Part shown: positions 8,673-16,362 of the stretch, piece after piece
How the letters are laid out: the number at the start of each line of letters is the position of its first letter
Position numbering within the stretch: position 1 is the first letter of the stretch
Origin: UBA1672 sp964351365
GTDB taxonomy: Bacteria; Pseudomonadota; Alphaproteobacteria; Micavibrionales; Micavibrionaceae
Assembly (NCBI GenBank): GCA_964351365.1
Contig: CAYGNP010000012.1
Coordinates: 1 to 64,000 of the forward strand
Direction: 5' to 3'
DNA: 64,000 nucleotides
Made by a program: the position numbers and the translations under genes
The notes under the pieces: generated by a model
Database searches by the model: none
The model's input: only the letters and a program-made list of their open reading frames with translations
What the model was told of the DNA's origin: nothing

Positions 8673-8701
8673 ATTTGAGCCAATGATAAGGAGCAGCACC
8701 G

Positions 8702-8917
8702 ATGACAATGACAATCCCTGAAATACTCGATCTTGTGGGCGAAAAGCGCACCCCAAAGGAAGCGGCCAGTTTTTTGGTTTATATGCTGCCCAAAGAGGAA
8801 GCATTGCCTCTGGCGGTTGATATCACAGAAAGTTATACCGAATCCGGCGATGCGAAAAGCAGCGCTTATTGGAGCGAAGTTTGCACTGACATTTTAGAAC
8901 ATGAGATAAAGCAATAG
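8702..8917 (+). CDS. small hypothetical protein
   Basis: A 71-residue, mostly helical acidic protein without signal peptide or membrane segment. AAGGAG stands 8 bases before the ATG at 8702; a second ATG at 8708 is possible. I do not recognise it with confidence: the pattern FLVYMLPKEEALPLAVD followed by YWSEVCTDILEHE is reminiscent of short DUF6931-like helical proteins. It begins 30 bases after the structured RNA terminator and is followed within 10 bases by the lipoprotein gene, so the two form a small plus-strand operon at the left end of the prophage region. No function is proposed. Confidence 0.6.
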   Translation: MTMTIPEILDLVGEKRTPKEAASFLVYMLPKEEALPLAVDITESYTESGDAKSSAYWSEVCTDILEHEIKQ

Positions 8918-8926
8918 GAGATGAGC

Positions 8927-9232
8927 ATGAAAACTTTTTTAATCATCATCACTGGCTTGCTCATGATCGGTTGCAGCCCTGAAGCAGCGTTTGAACGTAG
9001 CGTGGCTCAAAGAGCCAATCAGGATCCGGCAACAGCACCGGAATATTTTATGCAGCAAATTGAGAGCGGCGCATCCGTCAATGAACAAGCTGTTTATATG
9101 TATGGTATCGGACTGGCTAATGAAAAGCTCGGCAATAATGAAGAGGCCGTAAATGATTATCTGGGTGCGGAAATTTTAGGCTATGCTCCGGCGACACAGG
9201 CGCTGCAGCGTGTGCGGAAAAAGATTCCATAA
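8927..9232 (+). CDS. small lipoprotein with a TPR/Sel1-like helical body
   Basis: A 101-residue lipoprotein. The ATG at 8927 is preferred to the in-frame ATG at 8921 because GGAG then lies 6 bases upstream. The signal peptide ends in the lipobox LMIGC, so Cys-17 would be lipidated. The mature part has a helix-turn-helix pattern (AVYMYGIGLANEKLGNNEEA followed by AVNDYLGAEILGY) like one to two TPR or Sel1 repeats, usually a protein-contact module. It follows the 71-residue gene by 9 bases. In a prophage end region it could be a lysogenic-conversion factor, or simply a host gene beside the integration site; the sequence does not decide. Confidence 0.65.
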   Translation: MKTFLIIITGLLMIGCSPEAAFERSVAQRANQDPATAPEYFMQQIESGASVNEQAVYMYGIGLANEKLGNNEEAVNDYLGAEILGYAPATQALQRVRKKIP

Positions 9233-9248
9233 CCTCAAAACTCAGGCA

Positions 9249-9278
9249 CAAAAAAAACGCCCCAAACCTGCGCGGGGC
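9249..9278 (-). terminator. minus-strand hairpin with T run (possible end of the phage late transcript)
   Basis: GCCCC (9259-9263) pairs with GGGGC (9274-9278). Read on the minus strand the hairpin is followed by eight to nine T. There is no minus-strand gene nearer than 10874, so it would stop transcripts arriving from the phage late region after they cross the NTase and DUF6602 genes in antisense. Confidence 0.5.
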
Positions 9279-9387
9279 AAGTATGGGACAGTCAAAAATC
9301 TTATGGATTTTTCAATAATCACAATTGTGGCTTTTAAAGAAGCGCTATATAATATACCCCTTATCAAATACAGGATTAGGGTTTTCT

Positions 9388-10164
9388 ATGGGTCAACACT
9401 CTCAATATATTCAAAACGTGCTGTCCAGGCGTAATGGGGTAGTCAATGCATCAACCGCGCAAAGCGCTGCTGATAAAGTTCTGCCCGTCATACGGAATTG
9501 GGGCGGCAAATCTATTAATGATATCTCGTTATCCGGCTCTTACGCTAAGGGGACAGCCGTCCAAGGTGGGACGGATATTGACCTGTTTATCTCGTTGCTC
9601 TCAACAACCAGTGAAAGTCTCGGCGATATTTATAACACCCTTTATAATGCGATGACCTCCAATGGCTTCGCAACCGCTCGCAAACAAAACGTATCTATAG
9701 GGTTAACCGTGGACGGTTTTAAAATCGATCTGGTGCCTGGAAAGCGTCAGGGAGTTTATGGATCGGATCACAGCCTTTATAAAAACAAAACAGGCACCTG
9801 GACAAAAACCAACATCAAAACGCATATCGATCTGGTGAAGGGATGTGGGCGTTTAAATGAAATTCGGGCAATGAAAATCTGGCGCAACAATAAAGGGCTG
9901 GATTTTCCATCATTCTATCTCGAATTAAGCGTTATAGAGGCTTTGAAAGGCGCAGCTTTGGTTTCGTCAGGGAGCGGGGATTTATCAAAAAACATCGTCC
10001 GCGTTTTGCAGTATCTTGAATCTGATTTTAAAACTGCCAGAGTTATCGATCCGGCTAATGCCAACAATGTGATATCCGCAGATATGACGCAGCAAGCGAA
10101 AATAAATATCGCGCAGACAGCGGCGCGATCCCTCAAAGGACAGTGGGAAGATTTTATATCGTGA
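9388..10164 (+). CDS. CD-NTase-like nucleotidyltransferase
   Basis: A 258-residue protein of the DNA polymerase-beta-like nucleotidyltransferase fold. The signature GSYAKGTAVQGGTDIDLFI supplies the GS motif (50-51) and two metal-binding aspartates (63, 65); the third is in KIDLVPG (Asp-115). The GS-x-DxD plus IDLVP arrangement is that of CD-NTases (cGAS/DncV-like enzymes of CBASS defence) and of CCA-adding-like enzymes. The later AMKIWRNNKGLDFPSFYLEL block fits the C-terminal helical domain of that superfamily. The ATG at 9388 has a weak AGGG ribosome site. The next gene, a DUF6602 nuclease-like protein, overlaps its stop (GTGA), so the two are translated together. Whether it makes a cyclic nucleotide messenger is unknown; tRNA or toxin-like nucleotide transfer is the alternative. 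Confidence 0.8.
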   Translation: MGQHSQYIQNVLSRRNGVVNASTAQSAADKVLPVIRNWGGKSINDISLSGSYAKGTAVQGGTDIDLFISLLSTTSESLGDIYNTLYNAMTSNGFATARKQNVSIGLTVDGFKIDLVPGKRQGVYGSDHSLYKNKTGTWTKTNIKTHIDLVKGCGRLNEIRAMKIWRNNKGLDFPSFYLELSVIEALKGAALVSSGSGDLSKNIVRVLQYLESDFKTARVIDPANANNVISADMTQQAKINIAQTAARSLKGQWEDFIS

Positions 10165-10877
10165 CATCATCCATACTCCACCGATTGCTGACAAATTTTA
10201 ACGCAGAGCTTCTGAATGAGCTGGAGACAGGCAGAGAAACGTCCGACCATCCAACCATCAAAGGGGATACAGGAGAGCTGGCCTGGGGCGACATGCTGGA
10301 AAAGTATCTGCCACGGCGCTATGCGGCCAGCGGAGGGATTGTTGTCGATTCAGAAGGCGCACAGAGCGAACAAATCGATCTTATTATTTATGACCGTCAA
10401 TATTCGCCTTTTATTTTTCAGCATAAGGCCACGCAATATATTCCAGCCGAGAGCGTCTATGCCGTTTTTGAGGTCAAACAAAACCTCAATAAAGCGCACA
10501 TGGAATATGCGCAAACCAAAGCCGCTTCGGTGCGCAACCTTACGCGCACAAGCCTTCCTGTACCGAATGTCTACGGCACCAGCAAACCCAAAGAACCGCA
10601 TTTTATTCATGCCGGATTACTATGCTTTAACGCGGATTGGTCTCCGCCCTTCGGTCAGCCTTTTGAAAAAGTAGTCGAGGCAGCAACGCCTGATGAAAGG
10701 CTCAATCTGATCTGTGTTGCGCAAGAAGGTTATTTTGAGCTGGATGAGGATCGCCAGATCCGGCATGGCATACAGCCTGTCACCTATTTTTTCATGCGTT
10801 TGGTTAGCATTTTGCAGCAAAAAGGCACCGCGCCGATGATAGACATTATGGCGTACGCTAAGTGGCTGGATGATTAA
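10161..10877 (+). CDS. DUF6602 protein, PD-(D/E)XK nuclease-like, partner of the NTase
   Basis: A 238-residue soluble protein if started at the GTG at 10161, which overlaps the NTase stop codon (GTGA) and follows GGGAAG; an upstream GTG at 10143 is the alternative. The core has Glu-40 (KGDTGELAWGDML), Asp-73 (SEQIDLIIYDRQ) and E-V-K (AVFEVKQNL, 104-106), the E...D...ExK spacing of the PD-(D/E)XK nuclease fold, and matches what I know of DUF6602. Such proteins are found beside nucleotidyltransferases and in defence islands; nuclease activity is an inference from fold. Its stop codon overlaps the convergent stop of the tail esterase gene (10874). Together with 9388-10164 it forms a compact two-gene cassette at the late end of the prophage. 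Confidence 0.78.
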   Translation: MTSSILHRLLTNFNAELLNELETGRETSDHPTIKGDTGELAWGDMLEKYLPRRYAASGGIVVDSEGAQSEQIDLIIYDRQYSPFIFQHKATQYIPAESVYAVFEVKQNLNKAHMEYAQTKAASVRNLTRTSLPVPNVYGTSKPKEPHFIHAGLLCFNADWSPPFGQPFEKVVEAATPDERLNLICVAQEGYFELDEDRQIRHGIQPVTYFFMRLVSILQQKGTAPMIDIMAYAKWLDD

Positions 10878-12610
10878 ATCGTTCCGATCAAATTTTTATA
10901 ATAAGCATGCTTCCGCATGATCTCGTCCTGCGTTAAAACCCGCGCATGCGAGTCTCCAAAATAAAAATCCGTTTCGCTATCACTCACACCCAGCAGCAGC
11001 TTTTGGTTTGAGAGAATAATGTCATCTTCAGGATCAAACGGCATCCCTGCAATCATCAAGGTGCCGTTTTCATAGATGCGCATTTCGGTATTGCTGGTCA
11101 CGGCCAGCGTGATAATGGTGGGCTTGGCTGTATCGGTATAAAGCCCGTTGGTCACGGTGATATTACTGTTGGTTTCCCTGCGCTTGTAATCAAAGCGCGT
11201 CGGCACAAGAGCGCGGCCTGTAATCATGGCACGGTTGGGATTAAAACCCCAGACTCCGTTTTGATTGTTATTGGCGACATTAGCCACAAACGTGATGGTC
11301 ATCCCAGCCTTTGCGCCGTAATTGGAGACCAGATATTTTAAGCTGCCCTCGGTGATCGAGCGCGACATGATGACAGGCAAACCGTTATGCCCACCGTTTG
11401 GGCTATATTGCGGCCTCCTGGTCTCATCGGTTTGGAATATATGCTCTGCATTGCCGGAGAGATCGGTAAACTGCTCCACGCGCCCTGAAACATCAAGCAC
11501 GATCGTCGCTGCGTCCCATATACCATCAACATCACCAATGGCGCTCGGCGAAAGAGAATTATCGGTAACGGTAACGGGCCGATCAAAAAACGGCCTGAGA
11601 GGTTTCGGATCGCTGTTGTTGCTTGACGGGAATTGGTTCGGCACCGGAAAGTTAAGCGGACCATAGCCCCATGTGACGGTCACTATATCGCCCTCATTGA
11701 TAAAGTCGGCAATAGAAAGATTAAAAGCGGTTTCGCTCGATTTCTGGGCAGCATACACAATGCTTTCAATGCCGTTGATTTTAACCCGCCAGCCTATGTG
11801 CCTAGTGCCATCGATATCCTGCAAAAGTGTATCGCCGCCATCAAGGTCAAATGTGACGATAATATTTCTAGTGTCCTGATAAGCGGTGATGGCCGTCGCA
11901 ACGGGGCCCAGCGCTCCGGCGACAGTCTTGCCCAGATAATGCGCCGCTAAATCGGCCTGTCTCTGTCCGTAAAGAATGCGTCCGGCGCTGTTGAAATGCA
12001 CTGTATCGACTAAAGGCTGGTCGACAGTCCAAACGCCCGCGCGGACATAAGAAACAGCATCTATAACTTCAATCTGGGCTTCGCGGATATCTTGCCATGC
12101 CACCGCTTGAAGCTCGTTTGTGTCAACGCCGACATAATCAAGAACAATGGTCGCATTCGGGCATTTTGCCTTCATCGCAGCAAACAGAACTATCAATCCC
12201 GCTTTATGATTGGCTTTAGATACCCCATTTATGGTGCCATCTGTTTGCCCCTGATTCCAATGGATAATATGAACATCATTCGGGCTGGGAAAGTCGGCGT
12301 CGATCGCAGCCTCCCATGTTGTGTAAGCATTGCCATTAGCGACCAATCCGGCATCGTCATTGACCCAGTAATTACTATCTTTCACGGACTTTAAAAGCGC
12401 AGAACCGCCTGTCGCGCCTTGGGATGTAACGACCGTGTCAAAATAGGTCAGTGCGCGGGTCTTATAGGCCGCATCGCCATCGCCAGCATTTTCCGTGGTT
12501 TGTTGCTGCATAAGAGATTGTCCAGCATAGGAAGCCTTTAAATCCAAAACATCCGGCTGGACGTTTTTGCGCTTAAGCCCCCTAATCATTGTTCCGACAT
12601 AAACAAGCAT
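10874..12610 (-). CDS. tail-associated SGNH/sialate O-acetylesterase-like protein with lectin-like C-terminus
   Basis: A 578-residue virion-type protein. The N-terminal half matches the SGNH/CE6 acetylesterase pattern: block I AGQSLM (Ser-32), block III WNQGQTD (118-124), and block V DTVHFN with Asp-202 and His-205, giving a plausible Ser-Asp-His triad. The C-terminal part (about 370-578) is beta-rich, with a LamG/concanavalin-like layout (DLSGNAEHIFQ, MTITFVANVANN, EMRIYENGTLM). Such proteins on phage tails remove acetyl groups from host capsule or O-antigen. It is the last gene of the late operon; its ATG overlaps the stop of the Rz1-like gene (TAATG). The first residues MLVYVGTM resemble MLIFVGKT of the 14666-16348 protein, which may mark a shared tail-attachment segment. 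Confidence 0.78.
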   Translation of the reverse strand: MLVYVGTMIRGLKRKNVQPDVLDLKASYAGQSLMQQQTTENAGDGDAAYKTRALTYFDTVVTSQGATGGSALLKSVKDSNYWVNDDAGLVANGNAYTTWEAAIDADFPSPNDVHIIHWNQGQTDGTINGVSKANHKAGLIVLFAAMKAKCPNATIVLDYVGVDTNELQAVAWQDIREAQIEVIDAVSYVRAGVWTVDQPLVDTVHFNSAGRILYGQRQADLAAHYLGKTVAGALGPVATAITAYQDTRNIIVTFDLDGGDTLLQDIDGTRHIGWRVKINGIESIVYAAQKSSETAFNLSIADFINEGDIVTVTWGYGPLNFPVPNQFPSSNNSDPKPLRPFFDRPVTVTDNSLSPSAIGDVDGIWDAATIVLDVSGRVEQFTDLSGNAEHIFQTDETRRPQYSPNGGHNGLPVIMSRSITEGSLKYLVSNYGAKAGMTITFVANVANNNQNGVWGFNPNRAMITGRALVPTRFDYKRRETNSNITVTNGLYTDTAKPTIITLAVTSNTEMRIYENGTLMIAGMPFDPEDDIILSNQKLLLGVSDSETDFYFGDSHARVLTQDEIMRKHAYYKNLIGTI

Positions 12611-12879
12611 TATTTATTCTCCGTTGGCTGCTGGAGCGCCTGATTAACCGCGCTCAATTTAGATTTGCAGTCTTTGTGGGCGAACCAAAGATTTGTATAA
12701 TTTTGGGCAATATCGCGCTGGGTCATATCTTCGCCTGGATAAGCCGGCCCGTCAGCGCATGTACGGAGGCTGACGGGTATGTCCGGCTTAATCACCTTGA
12801 TTTGCGTCTGGGGAGCGCCCGTACAGGCGGTCAATAGTGCTACGCAGTACAGGGGCAATAGGCGCATCTTCTTCATCAC
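12610..12879 (-). CDS. Rz1-like outer-membrane spanin lipoprotein
   Basis: An 89-residue lipoprotein with signal peptide and lipobox LLTAC (Cys-19). The mature part is short and Pro-containing at first (IKVIKPDIPVSL), then helical, as in o-spanins. It starts inside the Rz-like gene in another frame (92-base overlap), the classic Rz/Rz1 arrangement. Spanins fuse inner and outer membranes in the last step of Gram-negative host lysis. Identification rests on size, lipobox and overlap rather than on sequence family. Confidence 0.72.
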   Translation of the reverse strand: MMKKMRLLPLYCVALLTACTGAPQTQIKVIKPDIPVSLRTCADGPAYPGEDMTQRDIAQNYTNLWFAHKDCKSKLSAVNQALQQPTENK

Positions 12880-13156
12880 TGGCTCCTTCGATACGGCCTA
12901 ACAGCCGTTCTTGATTTTTGGTTCGTTGAATCTCTTGCTGTTTTTCGATTTCCAAGGCTTCAATTTTGGCCTTGGTGTCAGTCTGCAGCGTGGCGAGGCT
13001 TTCCTCATAAGAGGCGATGCTGGCTTGCGACACCGCCAGCTTTCCTTTGAGGGTGGTGATTTGCTGACCCTGCCATGTGATCCAGCCGAGAAAAGCAGCC
13101 ATAGCCAAAAAGCCACCGACCACCCGCCAATTTTTAAGAATGAGTGTCCAGATCAT
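12788..13156 (-). CDS. Rz-like inner-membrane spanin
   Basis: A 122-residue protein with one N-terminal membrane anchor (VVGGFLAMAAFLGWITW, residues 10-26) followed by a long coiled coil rich in Lys, Glu and Gln (about 30-95), as in phage i-spanins. The ATG at 13156 is chosen because AGAGG precedes it; the longer in-frame version would start inside the upstream holin-like gene without a good ribosome site. It overlaps both its upstream neighbour (by 23 bases) and the Rz1-like gene. With the Rz1-like protein it would form the membrane-spanning complex that disrupts the outer membrane after peptidoglycan cleavage. Confidence 0.75.
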   Translation of the reverse strand: MIWTLILKNWRVVGGFLAMAAFLGWITWQGQQITTLKGKLAVSQASIASYEESLATLQTDTKAKIEALEIEKQQEIQRTKNQERLLGRIEGASDEEDAPIAPVLRSTIDRLYGRSPDANQGD

Positions 13157-13397
13157 GATCGCCTCTTTTTGTTTCGGAGTTTCCGTTTTTGTGAGCTGCG
13201 TAGAGATAGGCACCGATGGGGCCGCCAGCCAGAATGCCGACATACGTCAGTATGGCTTGTAGGAGACCAATATCGGCTCCGGCGAGGATCTGATAAGCCA
13301 CCAGCAAATTTGGCAGCACCAGAAAGGCATAAACGGATACAAAGAACGCCAGATAGCGGCGCACTTTCATAGGGTCGTTTTGATCGGGTTTGATCAT
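13134..13397 (-). CDS. two-transmembrane protein of the lysis cassette, holin candidate
   Basis: An 87-residue protein with two hydrophobic segments (about 15-38 and 44-68) and a charged C-terminal tail (KNGNSETKRGDHD), the layout of small holins. The ATG at 13397 follows AAGGAG at 6 bases. It lies directly upstream of the spanin pair and downstream of the endolysin. Holins form inner-membrane holes that release the endolysin; here a second membrane protein (14372-14638) is also a candidate, so which one is the holin is not decided by sequence. Confidence 0.65.
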   Translation of the reverse strand: MIKPDQNDPMKVRRYLAFFVSVYAFLVLPNLLVAYQILAGADIGLLQAILTYVGILAGGPIGAYLYAAHKNGNSETKRGDHDLDTHS

Positions 13398-13416
13398 GGT
13401 TTTCTCCTTGTTTTTT

Positions 13417-13450
13417 GAGTTGACTTCGAAGGCGTTCCATCCGTTCATGG
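13417..13450 (+). promoter_or_regulatory. 34-bp shared upstream element, copy C (before DUF3085 gene)
   Basis: This copy reads GAGTTGACTTCG, then an 8-10 base variable part, then CCGTTCATGG. It aligns without gaps to copies at 37009-37042 and 52315-52348. Downstream it shares GTTAAA-NN-GTTCA and a GAAGGA ribosome site with the 37009 copy. It stands 33 bases before the DUF3085 start. It could be a promoter, an operator or an RNA leader; read as protein all three copies give DF-x4-SVHG. Confidence 0.6.
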
Positions 13451-13483
13451 GGGTGTTAAATTGTTCAACGGAAGGAGATATTG

Positions 13484-13894
13484 ATGAGACTGCATTTTCC
13501 AATAACCGAAATCCGCAAAGGGATTGAGGAGCTAAAAACAGGCAAGACAACCCGCCCCAATTATGATTGGGATAAGGGCGAACAAGTGCCAGCCGATCCA
13601 GGGTTTTTATTCGTGGGTGATCATGGCGTTTACCTCATGCCGAACACCACGGACGGCAAATACAATTCCCAAAAGGAAAAAGACGGCAAGAATTTTGTTA
13701 TCTATGCCAATGAGTGCAACCCCGACACGCTGGAGTTTGACGAATGGTACGATAACAAGAAAGCCTATTGGGGCGGCGATGACGGCTCTGAATATATACG
13801 CTTGCAGGAAATAGAGGGCATGATGCCCAAAGAAGGTGCCAAGCATCTTGTCATCGATATGAAGCCGGATAGCTTCAGCATCGGCTTCGCTTAA
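13484..13894 (+). CDS. DUF3085 domain protein
   Basis: A 136-residue protein with the DUF3085 pattern: FPITEIRKGIEEL near the N-terminus and DPGFLFVGDHGVYLMPN around residues 43-60. GAAGGAG lies just before the ATG at 13484. The gene is on the plus strand between the endolysin and holin-like genes of the minus-strand lysis cassette, so it is transcribed against the late operon; its stop overlaps the endolysin stop. DUF3085 proteins are common on alphaproteobacterial plasmids and phages and have no known function. It carries the same upstream 34-bp element as the DUF3489 and DUF2924 genes, which suggests shared control, probably in a different phase from the late genes. Confidence 0.78.
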   Translation: MRLHFPITEIRKGIEELKTGKTTRPNYDWDKGEQVPADPGFLFVGDHGVYLMPNTTDGKYNSQKEKDGKNFVIYANECNPDTLEFDEWYDNKKAYWGGDDGSEYIRLQEIEGMMPKEGAKHLVIDMKPDSFSIGFA

Positions 13895-14361
13895 ACATAT
13901 AAATCCATCGCCGGACGCGCCTTGCGCAAAAACCCATCAACCGTTCCTGCGCCCAGATGGGTGTTGTAATACTTCTTCCAATATTCAGCCATCCCGCGCC
14001 AGTCGTTTGCTTCAGGCAGCGGCTTTTTGAATCGGAGATAGAAAATTCGGCACATAGCAGCCCCATAAAACAAATTACCGTGCAGTTGGTCGTGTAAATC
14101 CATATCCCGTATGGTCAGCCCTTTAAGAGCGCTCAAAAGATGAGGTTTGCGCGGCAAATATCGCGCCCATATATCGTCATGCGTTACTGGCTCCATTTGA
14201 AAGAAGCTTCGCGCCGGACCGCGCCCGACTTGCTGAATAAAAGCCAGATTGCTCTCTGCCATGGCTGTCGCCATAACGAGCTGCTCGGCGTTGAGGGAGT
14301 GAAGGTTAATATGATTAAGCGTGGGAACAACGATGTATTCGCGGAATTGTCTGATATCCAT
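13891..14361 (-). CDS. phage endolysin, lysozyme/transglycosylase-like
   Basis: A 156-residue protein with a lysozyme-superfamily arrangement: AMAESNLAF places a likely catalytic Glu at residue 36, followed by GPARSFFQMEP, which corresponds to the GxxQ/YGxxQ segment of SLT-type lytic transglycosylases. The ATG at 14361 follows AAGGAGG at 5 bases. There is no signal peptide, so export would depend on a holin. It lies between two small membrane proteins and just upstream of the spanin pair. The role in cutting host peptidoglycan is inferred from these motifs and the context. Confidence 0.75.
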   Translation of the reverse strand: MDIRQFREYIVVPTLNHINLHSLNAEQLVMATAMAESNLAFIQQVGRGPARSFFQMEPVTHDDIWARYLPRKPHLLSALKGLTIRDMDLHDQLHGNLFYGAAMCRIFYLRFKKPLPEANDWRGMAEYWKKYYNTHLGAGTVDGFLRKARPAMDLYV

Positions 14362-14371
14362 GGCGACCTCC

Positions 14372-14638
14372 TTATTGTCCAATTTTTTTGCGCAGATAAT
14401 GAATGTCTGAGCGCATATCGGTGAGCTGGGTTTTGATACTGGCTAAATCTTCGCGCATCTCCCCGACAACTCTGCGCCCCGTCACATCATTATTCACTTG
14501 ATGTTCAAGGGATTTGATTTTCTGTTCCACAACGCTCATATGCGATGTGACCCATGTGACAAGTTTTACAAGCGCCGTAATTACGGCCACGCTGTGGGCA
14601 ATAATGCCGAACAGCAAGCCCCATTCTGCTGGTGTCAT
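14372..14638 (-). CDS. small membrane protein with coiled coil, holin or XhlA-like
   Basis: An 88-residue protein with one N-terminal membrane helix (LLFGIIAHSVAVITALVKL, residues 8-26) and a long coiled coil (35-85). This is the shape of XhlA-type lysis accessory proteins and of some phage membrane proteins of unknown role. It starts at 14638 behind AAGAAAG and ends 10 bases before the endolysin start. It may be part of the lysis cassette or may affect membrane access during infection; the sequence does not separate these. Confidence 0.6.
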   Translation of the reverse strand: MTPAEWGLLFGIIAHSVAVITALVKLVTWVTSHMSVVEQKIKSLEHQVNNDVTGRRVVGEMREDLASIKTQLTDMRSDIHYLRKKIGQ

Positions 14639-14665
14639 AGTTTTTTCTTTCTTTTGGTTAGTTGG

Positions 14666-16348
14666 TTAAGGTTGGGTAAGTAAAAAGCCGTTTTCATCGA
14701 TCCATTGCGCGGCGATATCCACGCCAGTGGCGGTGATGATTACGGCGCTGGGGATAGCCCTTTGGTCGGCTGTTGGTAGCGGACCGGCCACGAAAATATT
14801 CTCGGCGACAACGCCATCACGATCCTGAATGTTGACGCTGCCCCGCGCCGGATTTGATAGTGAGCTGTCGCCGTAAATGTCATGAACCACCACACCATTC
14901 GCGCCGGAAAGAATGACAGGCCAGTCTCCGCAATCGCCGTAAATGTGATGAATATGAGTGTTTGCAGCCGGAATGGTGCTGTTATCATTATTGCTGTCGA
15001 TGGCCAGATAATTGGCGGGATCAAAGGTTTTGTATATGTCGCAGATCTGAAAACCGCAATTATCGGCCACCAAATATTCCATGGTGCAGCCGGATTGTGG
15101 GAAAAGATGCTCAAACGCATCCTCTGGGCATTCGGTCACCCAATTCCAGCGAAACGTAACATTGATTCCGGCAGCGCTTTCCAGACACTCATTGCTTGCC
15201 GTGGCCGTGCCTGTTTTTTTTGTGAATTTATTGTGATGGACATCAACATTTTCGCACACAGCGCCCACGGTCGTGGAATCCCATGTAAGATAAACTAGGC
15301 GGTTATTCGCGCCAACCGCATCATGGATAAAATCATTATAGGCAATCTCGCCACCTTTGATGCGCCCAACGCGGATACACTCATTTTTAGTGTCAGTGAT
15401 GCTGTTATAGCGGACGAGCAGATTTTGGATCTCTGCGCTGCTATCATCCGAAGTGTTGCGCAGCAAGCCGCTGAAACCGTTCACAAGATTATTTTCAAGA
15501 ACAAGCCGCGTATAAATATCGTCTCTGATTGGCACCACGATATATTTGCCGCCGCCCGATGGGGCGCTGAAATCGCAGCTCCGTATTTCCAAATCTATTT
15601 GAATGGTTTTATCCGGCACGGCAACATTTTCAAAAAAGTCCGCCTGGTTCGGCCATGCGGCTTTGCTTTCATCAATCCGGCAATGTTCAAAGAAGAATTT
15701 GAGCGTAGCGCCATCGGGCATAACATTGCTGATGGTGCCTATAATCTGATTGGCGACCCCGCCGCCAAACAAACACTTTAAAAAATGATATTCTTGTGCG
15801 GCATCGATGCGGATCACATAGGCGTCGGCTCCTGTATTTAAGACATCACTAAACTCGCAATTCTCAAAAATCACATCGCCGATAAAAGTCGGCTGCACAA
15901 AAAACTCCATATTATTGCCGCTCTCAAATAGGCAATTTTTAAACTTTACCCAGCCCGTATTGTCCTGTCGGAGCTGGCAATGCCCGAAATGGCGGTTCTC
16001 AATAATCCACGGATCGTTTTGCGTGCCAGAGCCGCTGGACGCTTCCGCCGCCAGTCCTGCGGCATAAAAGACTTTCATTTCTTCCCGCGCACTCAAAATG
16101 CCAGCATTCGTCAATCCGACCGTGATGCCCATAGGAATCCCGACCGTTTCACCGGATGGAACCCCAGCACTGTCGCGGATAGATTGAGCAATATCCTGTC
16201 TATAATTGAAGCGTCTGCGCAGCTCTTTTTTGACCGTTGGCAGCGTCTCCGGCATATGCTGGGTGATCTGGCTTAAAAACCAAGTCCAATCGGGGCTATG
16301 GAAGATTCCTGTCTGGGGCGACAGTGTTTTTCCAACGAATATAAGCAT
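14666..16348 (-). CDS. tail spike or fibre with right-handed beta-helix
   Basis: A 560-residue protein that starts MLIFVGKTLSPQTGIFHSP; AGAGGA precedes the ATG at 16348. From about residue 120 it shows regular short beta strands typical of right-handed beta-helix proteins (VKFKNCLFESG, VIFENCEFSDV, LKFFFEHCRID, VDVHHNKFTKK), the fold of many phage tail spikes that bind or cut surface polysaccharide. No catalytic residues can be assigned by eye. It lies between the first spike (16363-17991) and the lysis cassette, and shares its N-terminal style with the acetylesterase at 10874-12610, so it is probably a separate receptor-binding module. Confidence 0.72.
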   Translation of the reverse strand: MLIFVGKTLSPQTGIFHSPDWTWFLSQITQHMPETLPTVKKELRRRFNYRQDIAQSIRDSAGVPSGETVGIPMGITVGLTNAGILSAREEMKVFYAAGLAAEASSGSGTQNDPWIIENRHFGHCQLRQDNTGWVKFKNCLFESGNNMEFFVQPTFIGDVIFENCEFSDVLNTGADAYVIRIDAAQEYHFLKCLFGGGVANQIIGTISNVMPDGATLKFFFEHCRIDESKAAWPNQADFFENVAVPDKTIQIDLEIRSCDFSAPSGGGKYIVVPIRDDIYTRLVLENNLVNGFSGLLRNTSDDSSAEIQNLLVRYNSITDTKNECIRVGRIKGGEIAYNDFIHDAVGANNRLVYLTWDSTTVGAVCENVDVHHNKFTKKTGTATASNECLESAAGINVTFRWNWVTECPEDAFEHLFPQSGCTMEYLVADNCGFQICDIYKTFDPANYLAIDSNNDNSTIPAANTHIHHIYGDCGDWPVILSGANGVVVHDIYGDSSLSNPARGSVNIQDRDGVVAENIFVAGPLPTADQRAIPSAVIITATGVDIAAQWIDENGFLLTQP

Positions 16349-16362
16349 GATGTCCTCTGTTT

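Noticed and set aside
8453..8683. A 76-codon minus-strand frame over the structured RNA region
   Set aside because: It reads through strong hairpins and a terminator of the other strand, has no ribosome site and resembles no protein; the RNA explanation fits better.
11633..11950. Plus-strand frames opposite the tail esterase gene
   Set aside because: Antisense to a well-supported gene; no start signals.
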